Shown here: positions 51,241-61,100 of the stretch, one piece after another
How positions within the stretch are numbered: the first letter of the stretch is position 1
Layout of the letters: each line of letters starts with the position of its first letter
Assembly (NCBI RefSeq): GCF_000830005.1
Contig: NZ_CP010407.1
Coordinates: 2,213,001-2,277,000, forward strand
Reading direction: 5' to 3'
Origin: Streptomyces vietnamensis
GTDB lineage: Bacteria > Actinomycetota > Actinomycetes > Streptomycetales > Streptomycetaceae
DNA: 64,000 bases
The notes under the pieces: model-generated
What the model was told of the DNA's origin: nothing
Seen by the model: only the letters and a program-made list of their open reading frames with translations
Database searches by the model: none
Translations under genes and position numbers: made by a program

Positions 51241-52278
51241 ATGCACAGCACCATGTCCATGCTCCGCGCCCTGGTCGGCACCCTCCGCTCGGCCCGGCAC
51301 GCACCACGGCTCGCCGCGGCGCTCGTGCCGGACGACGCCGTGCTGCTCGACGCCCCGGACGAGCGGCTCGCCCCGGCCCTGGTCGCCGCCGCCCTCGGCG
51401 ATCCGGAGCCCGCGGCGAAGCTGCTCGCCACCACCCGGGACGCCGGCGAGTGGGAGGACCGCGACCGGTACGTCACCCGGCTCGCCACCTTCGCGTACAA
51501 CAGGGGCGACTGGCTCACCCGGTGGGTCTCCGCCGCGTCCCGGGATCCCGACGCCCTCCTCGTCACGGCGCAGCTCGCCGTCCGCAGGGCCTGGGAGTCC
51601 CCGGCGCGGGCCGAGCGGCTGCGCGAGCTCGCCCCGCTGGTCCAGGAGATCGCCGGGGAGGCTCCGCACGATCCGGTGCCGTGGCGCCTCGCCCTGGACC
51701 ACGCGCGCGGGACGCACGCCGGGCCCGGGGTGTTCGAGTCGCTGTGGGAGCAGGCCGTGCGCCGCTCCCCGCACCACTACGGCTGCCACGTCGCCGCCCT
51801 GAAGTACCTCTCCGCGCAGTGGTACGGCTCGCACCGCGCCGCGTTCGACTTCGCCGAGCAGGCCGCCGACGACGCCGCCCCGGGCTCGCTCGTCGGGGCG
51901 CTGCCGGTCCGCGCGGCGTACGACGTGCTCCGGGCGCCGACGGGTCCCGACAGGTTCGTGCCCATCGCCAGGGTCGACCGGGCGGTGGCCCGCGCCCTGG
52001 CCCTGTCGGCGGCGTTCCCGGCGGGCGACCCGTGGCCGGCCGAGGTCCGCAACCTGCTCGCGTACGTGCTCGTGGAGCGGGCGCGCTGGGAGGAGGCGTG
52101 GGGGGAGTTCGGGCGGATCGGCCCGTACGCGACCTCGTTCCCCTGGGGTGCCGCGCGGGGTGCCGCCCCTGCGGATCCCCTTCTCCGGTTCCTGGCCGCG
52201 CGGGACCGGGTACGGGGCGAACTGGCCCGCCGGACACCGCTGGGGCCCGTCCGGCGGACCGGGGTCGGACACCGCTGA
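51241..52278 (+). CDS. Hypothetical helical-repeat protein
   Basis: 345 residues, soluble, almost entirely alpha-helical and Ala/Leu/Arg-rich, with TPR-like spacing (WRLALDHARG, AALKYLSAQWYGSHRAAFDF, LLAYVLVERARWEEAWGEF). No catalytic motif. ATG 51241 has GAGAG upstream; ATGs at 51253 and 51259 are alternatives. Resembles DUF4034-type proteins, which I cannot confirm. The next gene starts 61 bp downstream. Confidence 0.65.
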   Translation: MHSTMSMLRALVGTLRSARHAPRLAAALVPDDAVLLDAPDERLAPALVAAALGDPEPAAKLLATTRDAGEWEDRDRYVTRLATFAYNRGDWLTRWVSAASRDPDALLVTAQLAVRRAWESPARAERLRELAPLVQEIAGEAPHDPVPWRLALDHARGTHAGPGVFESLWEQAVRRSPHHYGCHVAALKYLSAQWYGSHRAAFDFAEQAADDAAPGSLVGALPVRAAYDVLRAPTGPDRFVPIARVDRAVARALALSAAFPAGDPWPAEVRNLLAYVLVERARWEEAWGEFGRIGPYATSFPWGAARGAAPADPLLRFLAARDRVRGELARRTPLGPVRRTGVGHR

Positions 52279-52339
52279 GGGGCACCGGTCCCGGAAGGGC
52301 CGGACGGGGCGGGCCCGTCGGCCATTAGGCTTGGCGGCT

Positions 52340-53077
52340 GTGACCACCGCTCGCCTGCCTCTCTTCCCGCTCAACGCGGTGCTGTTCCCCGGCCTCGTGC
52401 TGCCGCTGAACGTCTTCGAGGAGCGTTATCGCGCCATGATGCGCGAGCTGCTCACGATCGACGCCTCGGAGCCGCGCCGCTTCGCCGTCGTCGCCATCCG
52501 CGACGGCCGCGAGGTCGCGCCGACGGCTCCGGGCATGCCGGACCAGACGGCGCTGCCGGAGAAGGGCCCGGCGGCGGGCTTCGGCTCCGATCCCATCCAG
52601 TCCTTCCACCGGGTGGGCTGCATCGCCGACGCGGCGTCGATCCGGGAGCGCGCCAACGGCAGCTTCGAGGTGATGGCCACCGGGACGACCCGGGTGAAGC
52701 TGCTGTCGGTCGACGCGAGCGGGCCGTTCCTGACGGCCGAGGTCGAGGAGATCCCCGAGGAGCAGGGCGAGGAGGCGGGCACGCTCGCCGAGGGCGTGCT
52801 GCGGGCCTTCCGCAGCTATCAGAAGCGCCTCGCGGGGGCCCGGGAGCGTTCGCTGACGACGAGTGAGCTGCCGGACGAGCCCTCCGTGGTCTCGTACCTG
52901 GTCGCGGCTGCGGCGGTGCTCGACACCCCGTCGAAGCAGCGGCTGCTCCAGGCGCCGGACACGGCGACCCGGCTGCGCGAGGAGCTGACGCTGCTGCGCG
53001 CGGAGACCGCGGTGCTGCGGCATCTGCCGTCGCTGCCGGCGGTGGACCTGACGAAGGCCCCGACGTACCCGAACTGA
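52340..53077 (+). CDS. LON substrate-binding-domain protein
   Basis: 245 residues. N-terminal LAN/PUA-like domain: LPLFPLNAVLFPGLVLPLNVFEERYRAM (family start, in two parts FPLNAVLFPG and LNVFEERYR), then G-T-T-R substrate domain features and a helical C-terminus. No ATPase or protease part, so it is a stand-alone substrate-binding protein of unknown role. GTG 52340 lies 8 bp after a TAGGCT -10-like hexamer (52326-52331), suggesting leaderless mRNA. Confidence 0.85.
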   Translation: MTTARLPLFPLNAVLFPGLVLPLNVFEERYRAMMRELLTIDASEPRRFAVVAIRDGREVAPTAPGMPDQTALPEKGPAAGFGSDPIQSFHRVGCIADAASIRERANGSFEVMATGTTRVKLLSVDASGPFLTAEVEEIPEEQGEEAGTLAEGVLRAFRSYQKRLAGARERSLTTSELPDEPSVVSYLVAAAAVLDTPSKQRLLQAPDTATRLREELTLLRAETAVLRHLPSLPAVDLTKAPTYPN

Positions 53078-53151
53078 GCGGGCCCCCGACGTAACCGAAC
53101 CGCCCCGGCCCCGGCCGGACGGACCGAGCCGACCGAGTCGAGGAAGAGCGC

Positions 53152-53649
53152 GTGGCGAAGAAGCAGAAGAAGAACAGCGGGGGCACTCCGGCGACGGTGG
53201 CCCTGGCGGCGGCCGGCACCCCGTTCACCCTGCACGCGTACGAGCACGACCCGGCCTCCCCCTCGTACGGCGAGGAGGCGGCGGAGGCCCTCGGCGTCTC
53301 CCCCGACCGGGTGTTCAAGACGCTGGTCGCGGACGTCGACGGCGAGCTGACGGTCGCGGTGGTCCCGGTGGCGGGCCAGCTGGACCTGAAGGCCCTCGCC
53401 TCGGCGGTCGGCGGGAAGCGGGCCGCGATGGCCGACCCGGCGGCGGCGGAGCGCACCACGGGGTACGTCCGGGGCGGCATCTCCCCGCTGGGCCAGCGCA
53501 AGCGGCTCCGTACCGTCCTCGACTCCTCGGCCTCGGAGCACGCGACCGTCTGCATCTCGGCGGGCCGCCGCGGCCTGGAGGTGGAGCTCTCCCCCGCGGA
53601 CCTGGCCGCCCTCACCTCGGCGGTCGTGGCCCCGATCGGCCGCGCCTGA
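53152..53649 (+). CDS. ybaK: Cys-tRNA(Pro)/Cys-tRNA(Cys) deacylase, YbaK type
   Basis: 165 residues; hydrolyses mischarged Cys-tRNA(Pro). YbaK/ProX fold: AAGTPFTLHAYEHD, VFKTLVADVDG (catalytic Lys), AVVPVAGQLDLK, GYVRGGISPLGQRK and a C-terminal CISAGRRGLEVEL. GTG 53152 with GAGGAAGAG upstream. Full-length for the family. Confidence 0.93.
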   Translation: MAKKQKKNSGGTPATVALAAAGTPFTLHAYEHDPASPSYGEEAAEALGVSPDRVFKTLVADVDGELTVAVVPVAGQLDLKALASAVGGKRAAMADPAAAERTTGYVRGGISPLGQRKRLRTVLDSSASEHATVCISAGRRGLEVELSPADLAALTSAVVAPIGRA

Positions 53650-53652
53650 CGC

Positions 53653-53712
53653 CAGGGCCCGTCTTCCGGATCAGGCTCCGCGAGCCCGGCACGATCCGAG
53701 GGACGGGCCCTG
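53653..53712. terminator. Bidirectional terminator, ybaK / membrane gene
   Basis: An 11-bp perfect stem CAGGGCCCGTC (53653-53663) with GACGGGCCCTG (53702-53712); inside it a second pair CCGGATC/GATCCG. Between convergent genes. Confidence 0.7.
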
Positions 53713-53732
53713 GGCGCGGCCTTGCCGGGTCG

Positions 53733-54371
53733 TCAGTGGGTGCCCGGGCCCTGCGTGTACGGCTTCGGCTGTCCCCAGTGCTCCGGTTCCGGGTCGCGCG
53801 GTCCGAAGACGGCCGTCAGCGCGAGGTGCACGATCATGGCGGCGAGCGGCCAGGCCAGCATCGCGGCGGCCGCCAGGTTCAGTTCGAGCGGCGCCTCGAA
53901 GGTGACGTTGGGGCCGACCGCCTTCGCGTGGGCGACCACGTCGTCGGTGGGGCCGAAGCTCGTCCCGATCCACCAGGCGAGCAGCGAGCCCAGGCCGCCG
54001 CCGAGCGCCAGGCCGAGGACGAGCGGGACGCCGCCCTTGCGGCGCAGCAGGAAGACGACGAGCGCGGCGACCGCGCCGAAGGCAAGGGCGAGGAGGACGA
54101 ACGTTCCGTCGGCGCCGATCGCCTGCTCCCCCTCCGAGTTCCGGAGGTAGACGCCCTTGCCGTCCGAGATGAGCAGGACGCGCGGGGCCAGGTTCAGCCA
54201 CAGCACTCCGAGCAGCGCCCCCGCGAGCGCGGAGACGAGGGTCACCAGCAGGCCCTGTACGACCTCGGCCGCCGTGATCGGGTCCCCGGCCGGGCCCGCC
54301 GGCGGCGGGGGCGGCGGGGGCCGGTCGGGATCGTGCGGCGGCTGGTGAGGCGGAGTCAGAGGTGCGGTCAC
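53733..54371 (-). CDS. DUF2567-like membrane protein
   Basis: 212 residues from GTG 54371. Pro-rich cytoplasmic N-terminus, then four transmembrane segments (about 38-60, 90-108, 115-133, 168-190). An extracytoplasmic loop LISDGKGVYLRNSEGEQAIGAD follows TM1. Function unknown. It lies downstream of the ABC exporter genes on the same strand. Confidence 0.72.
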   Translation of the reverse strand: MTAPLTPPHQPPHDPDRPPPPPPPAGPAGDPITAAEVVQGLLVTLVSALAGALLGVLWLNLAPRVLLISDGKGVYLRNSEGEQAIGADGTFVLLALAFGAVAALVVFLLRRKGGVPLVLGLALGGGLGSLLAWWIGTSFGPTDDVVAHAKAVGPNVTFEAPLELNLAAAAMLAWPLAAMIVHLALTAVFGPRDPEPEHWGQPKPYTQGPGTH

Positions 54372-54405
54372 CCCGCCATCGTGCCAGGTGTCCCTGTGGC
54401 CCGCC

Positions 54406-55233
54406 TCAGCGGACGGCGGCCCGCCGGTAGGCCCAGGTCGCGACGGCGAGCGAGACGACGCCGACCGCCCCGCACACGGCGAGGTCGACGGCGACGGCCG
54501 CCCAGTCGGGATGCGGGTCGAAGGTGCGGGCCAGGGCCTCCACGCCGTACGTGGACGGCAGCAGGTCCCGCGCCCAGCCGATCGGCCCCGGCAGCCGCTC
54601 GGCGGGGAGGACCCCGAGGAGCAGGGCCGCCGACATGCCGAGCTGGCCCAGGAGGGTGGCCAGCTCCTGGCGGGGTGCGAGGAGCCCGAGGGCCGCGCCG
54701 AGCCCGGCGAGCGCCGCCCCGGCGAGCGGGACGACGGCGGCGAGGATCCACAGGTGGCCGAGCGGCAGCCCGAAGAGGACGGAGCCGGCGACGGCGGTGA
54801 CGGCGGTCCCGGGCACGGTGAAGGAGGCGTACGCCCCGGCCGCGCCGAGCACGACGGCGGCGGGCGGCACGGGCAGGGTGGCGTAGTGGTCGAGGCCGCC
54901 GCCGGCCCGCAGCTGCCCGAAGTACTGGGCGAGCAGGTTGAGCGCGACGAAGGCGACGACGAGGACGGTGGAGCCGGCCACGACGGCGCGCGCCTCGGAG
55001 CCGCCGTCGACGACCCCGCGCATCAGGACCATGATCCCGATCGACTGGAAGGTGGCGACGAAGAGCAGCGGGATGCGGGCCACGCGGGCGCGGGAGAGCT
55101 GCGCGCGGTAGACGGCGGCCAGGGCCGGGAGGACCCGGGCGCGGGGGGCGAGGGGCGCGGCGCCGTCGTCCGCGTCCCGGCTCGCGGCGGGGAGCGCGCC
55201 GGTCGGCAGGACCTCGGCGGGCAGGGTGCTCAC
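54406..55233 (-). CDS. ABC exporter permease (ABC-2 type)
   Basis: 275 residues, six hydrophobic segments, ABC-2 membrane domain. N-terminal hydrophilic about 30 residues; GLDHYATLPVP in the first cytoplasmic loop is typical. GTG 55233 follows AGGAG. It pairs with the ATPase at 55274, 40 bp upstream on the same strand. Substrate unknown. Confidence 0.9.
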   Translation of the reverse strand: MSTLPAEVLPTGALPAASRDADDGAAPLAPRARVLPALAAVYRAQLSRARVARIPLLFVATFQSIGIMVLMRGVVDGGSEARAVVAGSTVLVVAFVALNLLAQYFGQLRAGGGLDHYATLPVPPAAVVLGAAGAYASFTVPGTAVTAVAGSVLFGLPLGHLWILAAVVPLAGAALAGLGAALGLLAPRQELATLLGQLGMSAALLLGVLPAERLPGPIGWARDLLPSTYGVEALARTFDPHPDWAAVAVDLAVCGAVGVVSLAVATWAYRRAAVR

Positions 55234-55273
55234 TGCGTACGGCTCCTGAAGGTCACGTGCGGTCGGTCCGGGG

Positions 55274-56254
55274 TCACGCCTTCACCAGTCCTTCGGTCGC
55301 GCCGCCCAGGGCGAGGTACACGTCCTCCAGGCTGGGCGTGGCCAGGGTGAAGTCGTCGAGCGCGGCGAACGCGGCCCCGCCGGTGACGGTGGCGACGGCC
55401 GCGCGGGCCTCGTCGGGGGCGAGCCGGAGGTTCCAGCGGCGTCCGGTCTCCTGGGCGAGGCCGCGGAGGGCGGCGACCTCGGGCAGGTGGAGCGGCGGCG
55501 CGTCGCGCCACACCAGCTCGACGCGGACCTCGCCGGCGACCCGTTCCTTGAGTCCGGCGGGGGTGTCGCAGGCGATGACCCGGCCGCGGTCGATGACGGC
55601 GACCCGGTCGAGGACGGTCTCGGCCTCGATGACGTTGTGGGTGACGAGGAGCACGGTGGTGCCGTGTTCGGCGCGGCGCCGGTCGACGGCGGCCCAGACG
55701 GCGCGCCGGGCGACGGGGTCCATGCCGGTGGTGGGTTCGTCGAGGACGAGGACGGGCCTGCGGCCGACGAGCGCGGCGGCGAAGCAGGCGAGGCGCCGCT
55801 GTCCGCCGGAGAGCTTCTTGAGGGGACGGCCGGCGATCTCGCCGAGGCCGAGCTCGTCCAGGACGGCGTCGCGCTCGGCGCGGGCGTCGTGGGCGGTGAG
55901 GCCGCGGAGCCGTCCGGTGGTCTCGGCGGCGAGGGAGACGGTCAGCTCGTCGAGGGCGGTGGACTCCTGGCCGAGGTAGGCGAGGAGCCGGGCCGCCCGC
56001 TCGGGGTGGCGCACGAGGTCGTGGCCGAGGAGTTCGACGGTGCCGGAGTCGGGGCGCATGAGGCCGGTGAGCTGGCGGACGAGGGTGGACTTGCCGGCAC
56101 CGTTGGGGCCGAGCAGGCCGAAGATCTCGCCGCCGCGCACGTCGAGGCTGATCCCGTCGGTGGCCCGCACCTCGGGGGTCGCGGGCGCGCCGCGCCGGCC
56201 GCGCGTGGCGGGGTACGTCTTGACCAGATCCCGCACCACGCACACCGTACTCAC
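55274..56254 (-). CDS. ABC exporter ATP-binding protein
   Basis: 326 residues. Walker A GPNGAGKST, Q-loop YLGQES, signature LSGGQRR, Walker B VLVLDEPTTGMD, H-loop VTHN. The C-terminal 90 residues form the DrrA-like extension. GTG 56254 is the best start but its ribosome site is weak, and an upstream start would run into the NYN gene's end at 56266. Partner permease downstream. Confidence 0.93.
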   Translation of the reverse strand: MSTVCVVRDLVKTYPATRGRRGAPATPEVRATDGISLDVRGGEIFGLLGPNGAGKSTLVRQLTGLMRPDSGTVELLGHDLVRHPERAARLLAYLGQESTALDELTVSLAAETTGRLRGLTAHDARAERDAVLDELGLGEIAGRPLKKLSGGQRRLACFAAALVGRRPVLVLDEPTTGMDPVARRAVWAAVDRRRAEHGTTVLLVTHNVIEAETVLDRVAVIDRGRVIACDTPAGLKERVAGEVRVELVWRDAPPLHLPEVAALRGLAQETGRRWNLRLAPDEARAAVATVTGGAAFAALDDFTLATPSLEDVYLALGGATEGLVKA

Positions 56255-56265
56255 GGAGAAAGAGA

Positions 56266-57588
56266 TTACGGGGTCGCCGGGCCCGCTCCGGGCGCGGGGG
56301 CGTGTTCGGCGGCGGTCCGGACGTCGATCTCGCGCCAGAATCCGGCCCGGATCGCGTACCGGTCGTGCTCGTCGATCTGGTCGTCCTTGTGGGCGAGAAG
56401 TCCGAAACGGGCGGCGTAGCGGAGGAGTTCTCCGTCGATGCGGTGCGGGATGCGCGGGTAGAGGGTGGAGAGCTTCTGGACGTGGCTCTGCTCGGGGAGC
56501 CGTTCCATCCAGCGGCGGGCGAACACCTGTCCGACCTCGAAGGGGTCGCCGCCGACGGTCGTGATGTCCTCCTCGCGGTCGGCCCAGCGCTGCTCCGCGC
56601 TGGTGAGCGTGGCGAGGGTGGGCAGGGTGGCGGTCTCGGCCGGTTCGCCGAAGGCGGGGGCGGGGCGCTCGATCCAGCCCCGGTCGGAGGACCAGCGGAG
56701 CGCGCTCGCGCCCTGCGGGACGGGGGTGGCCTGGGTGCCGGGTCCGCGCAGTCCCGCGAGGTCCTTGGGGGTGGGGACGCCCTTGCCCGTCGCCGGGGAG
56801 GGGACGCCCGCGCCGTGGGCGTGCGCGTCGTCGCCCGCGTGACCGTTGGTGCGGACGTGACCGTTGGTGTGCAGGTGGTCGTGGCCGCCGTCGCCGTTCG
56901 CGTCGGCGGGGGCCACGGCGGCGGCCGCCTCGGCGGCCCGTTCGGCGGAGGCGGCGAGGGCCGTCTCGGGCAGCGGCGCGGAGAGGATGGCGGCGATCTC
57001 GGGGCGCGGGGCGGGCGGCGGGGCGCAGATGCCGGTGAGGTCCTTGGCGCGGACGGCGCGGGTGATCCAGGCCCGGTCGAGGACCCGCCGTTCGTCGGCC
57101 TCGGCGACGAGGTCCTCGGACTGGTTGTAGTCGCCGTCGGCGGCCTGGACGGCCCACAGGTGGACGGCGACGCCGTGCTCCTTGGCCGACATGAGGCCGG
57201 GCAGCAGGTCGCCGTCGCCGGTGACGAGCACGATGTCGGAGCAGGCCCTGTTCCGGGCGAGCTCGGTCAGCTCGGTGTGCATGGCCGCGTCGACGCCCTT
57301 CTGCGCCCAGCGTCCGTCGCTCCTGGTCAGGGCGCCGAGCCGGACGGTGACCCGGGGCATCACGCGCAGCCTGCGGTGCTCGGGCTGGGGCACCCGGTCG
57401 GGCGCGCCGTCGAACCAGTAGATCCGCAGGAGGGGCAGCCCGGTCTCGGCCTCGGCGCGCTGCCGCAACTGCTGGATCAGGCCGGCGTGGTCGACGGTGA
57501 TCCTGGAGCGGGCCGGTTCCCCGGCGAGGAGACTGGCGGCGGCGCCCAGCAGGTAGCCGGCGTCCACCAGGACGACGCAGCGGTCCAC
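56266..57588 (-). CDS. NYN-domain (PIN-like) putative ribonuclease
   Basis: 440 residues from GTG 57588 (AGAGGG at good spacing); GTG 57597 is too close to that site. The NYN domain at 1-165 has the acidic set CVVLVDAGYLL, KGVDAAMHTEL and LVTGDGDLLPGL (Asp residues of a metal nuclease). A His/Gly/Asn-rich linker (DGGHDHLHTNGHVRTNG) is at about 235-255, and a C-terminal helical region follows. Likely an RNase acting on RNA; target unknown. Confidence 0.86.
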   Translation of the reverse strand: MDRCVVLVDAGYLLGAAASLLAGEPARSRITVDHAGLIQQLRQRAEAETGLPLLRIYWFDGAPDRVPQPEHRRLRVMPRVTVRLGALTRSDGRWAQKGVDAAMHTELTELARNRACSDIVLVTGDGDLLPGLMSAKEHGVAVHLWAVQAADGDYNQSEDLVAEADERRVLDRAWITRAVRAKDLTGICAPPPAPRPEIAAILSAPLPETALAASAERAAEAAAAVAPADANGDGGHDHLHTNGHVRTNGHAGDDAHAHGAGVPSPATGKGVPTPKDLAGLRGPGTQATPVPQGASALRWSSDRGWIERPAPAFGEPAETATLPTLATLTSAEQRWADREEDITTVGGDPFEVGQVFARRWMERLPEQSHVQKLSTLYPRIPHRIDGELLRYAARFGLLAHKDDQIDEHDRYAIRAGFWREIDVRTAAEHAPAPGAGPATP

Positions 57589-57812
57589 GTGTTCCACCCT
57601 CTTTCGGGAGCCTCGGGTTCGAAAGGGTGCTTCGGGTTCCTTCGAGTCTGCCCGACGGCCAGGTGCTTGACGTCCGGAACTGGATCATCGGCGTGGCGAG
57701 TGTCACGCCCGCTCGACCTCTACGCTCCGTAATGATCCAACATGCGGCGGTTCGTGCCGTATGTGAGTCTGACAGCGGCCCTGGCCCCTAGTCCCTTTGA
57801 GGAGGCATCCCC

Positions 57813-57986
57813 ATGGCCAAGAACCGCAACCAGAACCGCAGTCAGAAGCAGCAGTCGCCGGCCGAGCGCGGTCAGCAGCAGGCGCAGCAGTCGGCGATGG
57901 AGTCGCAGGCCGAGCAGCGCGCGAGCCAGGTCACCCCCGGTGACATGGCCCGCAAGGGTCGCCAGAAGCGCTTCGGTCACAACTGA
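57813..57986 (+). CDS. 57-residue Gln-rich basic protein
   Basis: Begins MAKNRNQNRSQKQQSPAERG and ends RKGRQKRFGHN. Eleven or more Gln, highly charged and disordered, with no membrane segment. GAGGAGG lies 7 bp before ATG 57813, among the best ribosome sites in the window, so translation is likely strong. Downstream is a 15-bp terminator. Unknown function; small basic Gln-rich proteins of this kind may bind RNA, which is only a guess. Confidence 0.82.
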   Translation: MAKNRNQNRSQKQQSPAERGQQQAQQSAMESQAEQRASQVTPGDMARKGRQKRFGHN

Positions 57987-58006
57987 CGCGACCGGACTGC
58001 ACGGCA

Positions 58007-58040
58007 AAGGGGCGCGCCCGTGACGACGGGCGCGCCCCTT
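58007..58040. terminator. Bidirectional terminator, small ORF / dnaE
   Basis: A perfect 15-bp stem (58007-58021 with 58026-58040, arm AAGGGGCGCGCCCGT) and GACG loop, between convergent genes. Confidence 0.9.
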
Positions 58041-58048
58041 GCGCGTGC

Positions 58049-58086
58049 GTGAAGGCCGGTGCGGTTCGTGAAGGCCGGCGCGGTTA
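58049..58086. repeat. Two-copy 19-bp direct repeat
   Basis: GTGAAGGCCGGTGCGGTTC followed at once by GTGAAGGCCGGCGCGGTTA; one or two mismatches, just downstream of dnaE. A diverged third unit may follow. Confidence 0.7.
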
Positions 58087-58113
58087 AAGCCCCGGCACGG
58101 TTGTGGAACCGGG

Positions 58114-61100
58114 TCAGCCGGCCAGGCAGGACGGGCCGAGCAGCACCTTCAGGTCGCCGAAGAGCGCCGGATCGGCGGTCACCCGGTGCCGGTCGAGCCG
58201 CAGCACGGTGGTGGTGCGGGGGCCCTGGAGCTTGATCCGCACCTCGGTGTTGCCCTTGTGGTGCTTGAGGATCTCGCCGAGCCTGCTGACCATCGGCGGG
58301 GTCACCTTCACCGTCGGGATGGTGAGGACCACCGGCGCGTTGGTCCCGGCGTTCGACAGGTCGGGGACCATCAGCTCCATGGCGACGAGGCGGGGCACGT
58401 CCTCGCGCTTGTCGAGCCGTCCCTTGACGAAGACGACCGTGTCCTCGACCAGCTGGGTGGAGACCAGCTGGTACGTGGCCGGGAAGAACATGCACTCGAT
58501 GGAGCCGGCCAGGTCCTCGACGGTGGCGATCGCCCAGGCGTTGCCCTGCTTGGTCATCTTGCGCTGGAGGCCGGAGATGATGCCGCCGATGGTGACGACC
58601 GCGCCGTCGCCGTGCTCGCCGCCGGTCAGCTGGGAGATCGACGCGTCCGTCTTGTCGGACAGGACGTGCTCGATGCCGAAGAGCGGGTGGTCGGAGACGT
58701 AGAGGCCGAGCATCTCGCGCTCCTGGGCGAGCAGGTACGACTTCTCCCACTCGACGTCGGAGAACTCGACGTCCAGGCCGAAGCCGGGCTCGTCGCTCGC
58801 CTCGTCGCCCATCCCGCCGAAGAGGTCGAACTGCCCCTCGGCCTCCTTGCGCTTGACCGCCACCACGTTGTCGATCATGGGTTCGTGGTGGGCGACCAGG
58901 CCCTTGCGGGTGTGGCCCATCTCGTCGAAGGCGCCGGCCTTGATCAGCGACTCGACGGTCCGCTTGTTGCAGACGACGGCCTCGACCTTGTCGAGGAAGT
59001 CGGGGAAGGAGGAGTACTTCCCCTTGGCCTTGCGCGTCTTGATGATCGACTCGACGACGTTGGTGCCGACGTTCCGGATGGCGGAGAGGCCGAAGAGGAT
59101 CACGTCGTCGCCCTGGGCGGCGAAGTTCGACTCGGACTCGTTCACGTTGGGCGGCAGGACCTTGATGCCCATGCGGCGGCACTCGTTGAGGTAGACCGCG
59201 GACTTGTCCTTGTCGTCCTTGACCGAGGTGAGCAGTCCCGCCATGTACTCGGCGGGGTGGTTGGCCTTGAGGTAGGCGGTCCAGTAGGAGACCAGGCCGT
59301 ACGCGGCGGAGTGCGCCTTGTTGAAGGCGTAGCCGGCGAAGGGGACCAGGACGTCCCAGAGGGCCTGGATGGCCTCGTCGCTGTAGCCGTTCTTCTTGGC
59401 TCCGGCCTGGAAGATGGTGAAGTTCTTCGCCAGCTCCTCGGGCTTCTTCTTGCCCATGACGCGGCGGAGGATGTCGGCCTCGCCGAGCGAGTAGCCGGCG
59501 ATGATCTGGGCGGCCTTCTGCACCTGCTCCTGGTACACGATGAGGCCGTAGGTGACCGCGAGCACCTCTTCGAGCGGCTTCTCCAGCTCGGGGTGGATCG
59601 GGGTGATCTCCTGCTGGCCGTTCTTGCGCAGGGCGTAGTTCGTGTGCGAGTTCATGCCCATCGGGCCCGGCCGGTACAGGGCGGACACGGCGGAGATGTC
59701 TTCGAAGTTGTCGGGCTTCATCAGCCGCAGCAGCGAGCGCATGGGGCCGCCGTCGAACTGGAAGACGCCGAGGGTGTCACCGCGCTGGAGCAGTTCGAAG
59801 GTCTTGGGGTCGTCGAGCGGCAGCGCCAGGAGATCGATGTCGATCCCCTTGTTGGACTTCACCATCTTGACGGCGTCGTCCATGATCGTGAGGTTGCGCA
59901 GGCCGAGGAAGTCCATCTTCAGCAGGCCGAGCGACTCGCAGCTCGGGTAGTCCCACTGCGTGATGGTGACGCCGTCGGTGTGCCGCACCCAGATCGGGGC
60001 GTGGTCGACGATGGGCTCGCTGGACATGATCACGCCGGCGGCGTGCACGCCCATCTGGCGGACCAGGCCCTCGACGCCCTTGGCGGTGTCGATGACCTTC
60101 TTGACGTCCGGCTCGTTCTCGTACATCGCGCGGATCTCGCCGGCCTCGCTGTAGCGCGGGTGCGAGGGGTCGGTGATGCCGTTGAGGTCGATGCCCTTGC
60201 CGAGGACGTCGGCGGGCATGGCCTTGGTGAGCCGGTCGCCCATGGCGTACGGGTAGCCGAGGACGCGCGCGGAGTCCTTGATGGCGTTCTTCGCCTTGAT
60301 CTTTCCGTACGTGCCGATCATGGCGACCTTGTCGGCGCCGTACTTCTCCGTCACGTACCGGATCACCTCGACGCGCCGACGCTCGTCGAAGTCGATGTCG
60401 ACATCGGGCATCGAGATGCGCTCGGGGTTGAGGAAGCGCTCGAAGATCAGGCCGTGCGGGATCGGGTCGAGGTCGGTGATGCCCATGGCGTACGCGACGA
60501 TCGAGCCGGCCGCGGAGCCTCGGCCGGGGCCCACGGCGATGCCCTGCTTCTTCGCCCACATGATGAAGTCGGCGACGACGAGGAAGTAGCCGGGGAAGCC
60601 CATCGAGATGATGGTGTCCATCTCGTACTCGACCTGCTTGAGCCGGTCCTCGGGGATGCCCCCGGGGAAGCGGCGGTGCATGCCGCGCATGGTCTCCTCG
60701 CGGAACCAGGAGACCTCGGTGTAGCCCTCGGGGATGTCGAACTTCGGCATGAGGTTCTTGGCCTCGAACATGCCGGTGGTGTCGACCTGCTCCGCGACCA
60801 GGAGGGTGTTGCGGCAGCCCTCCTGCCAGGCGTCCGAGGAGTCGACGGCGTACATCTCGTCCGTGGACTTCAGGTAGTAGCCGGTGCCGTCGAACTTGAA
60901 GCGGTCCGGGTCCGAGAGGTTCTTGCCGGTCTGGATGCACAGCAGGGCGTCGTGGGCGGTGGCCTCGTGCGCGTACGTGTAGTGCGAGTCGTTGGTGACC
61001 AGCGGCGGGATGCCGAGCTTCTTGCCGATCTCCAGGAGTCCGTCGCGGACCCGGTGCTCGATCTCGATGCCGTGGTCCATCAGCTCCAGGAAGTACCGGT

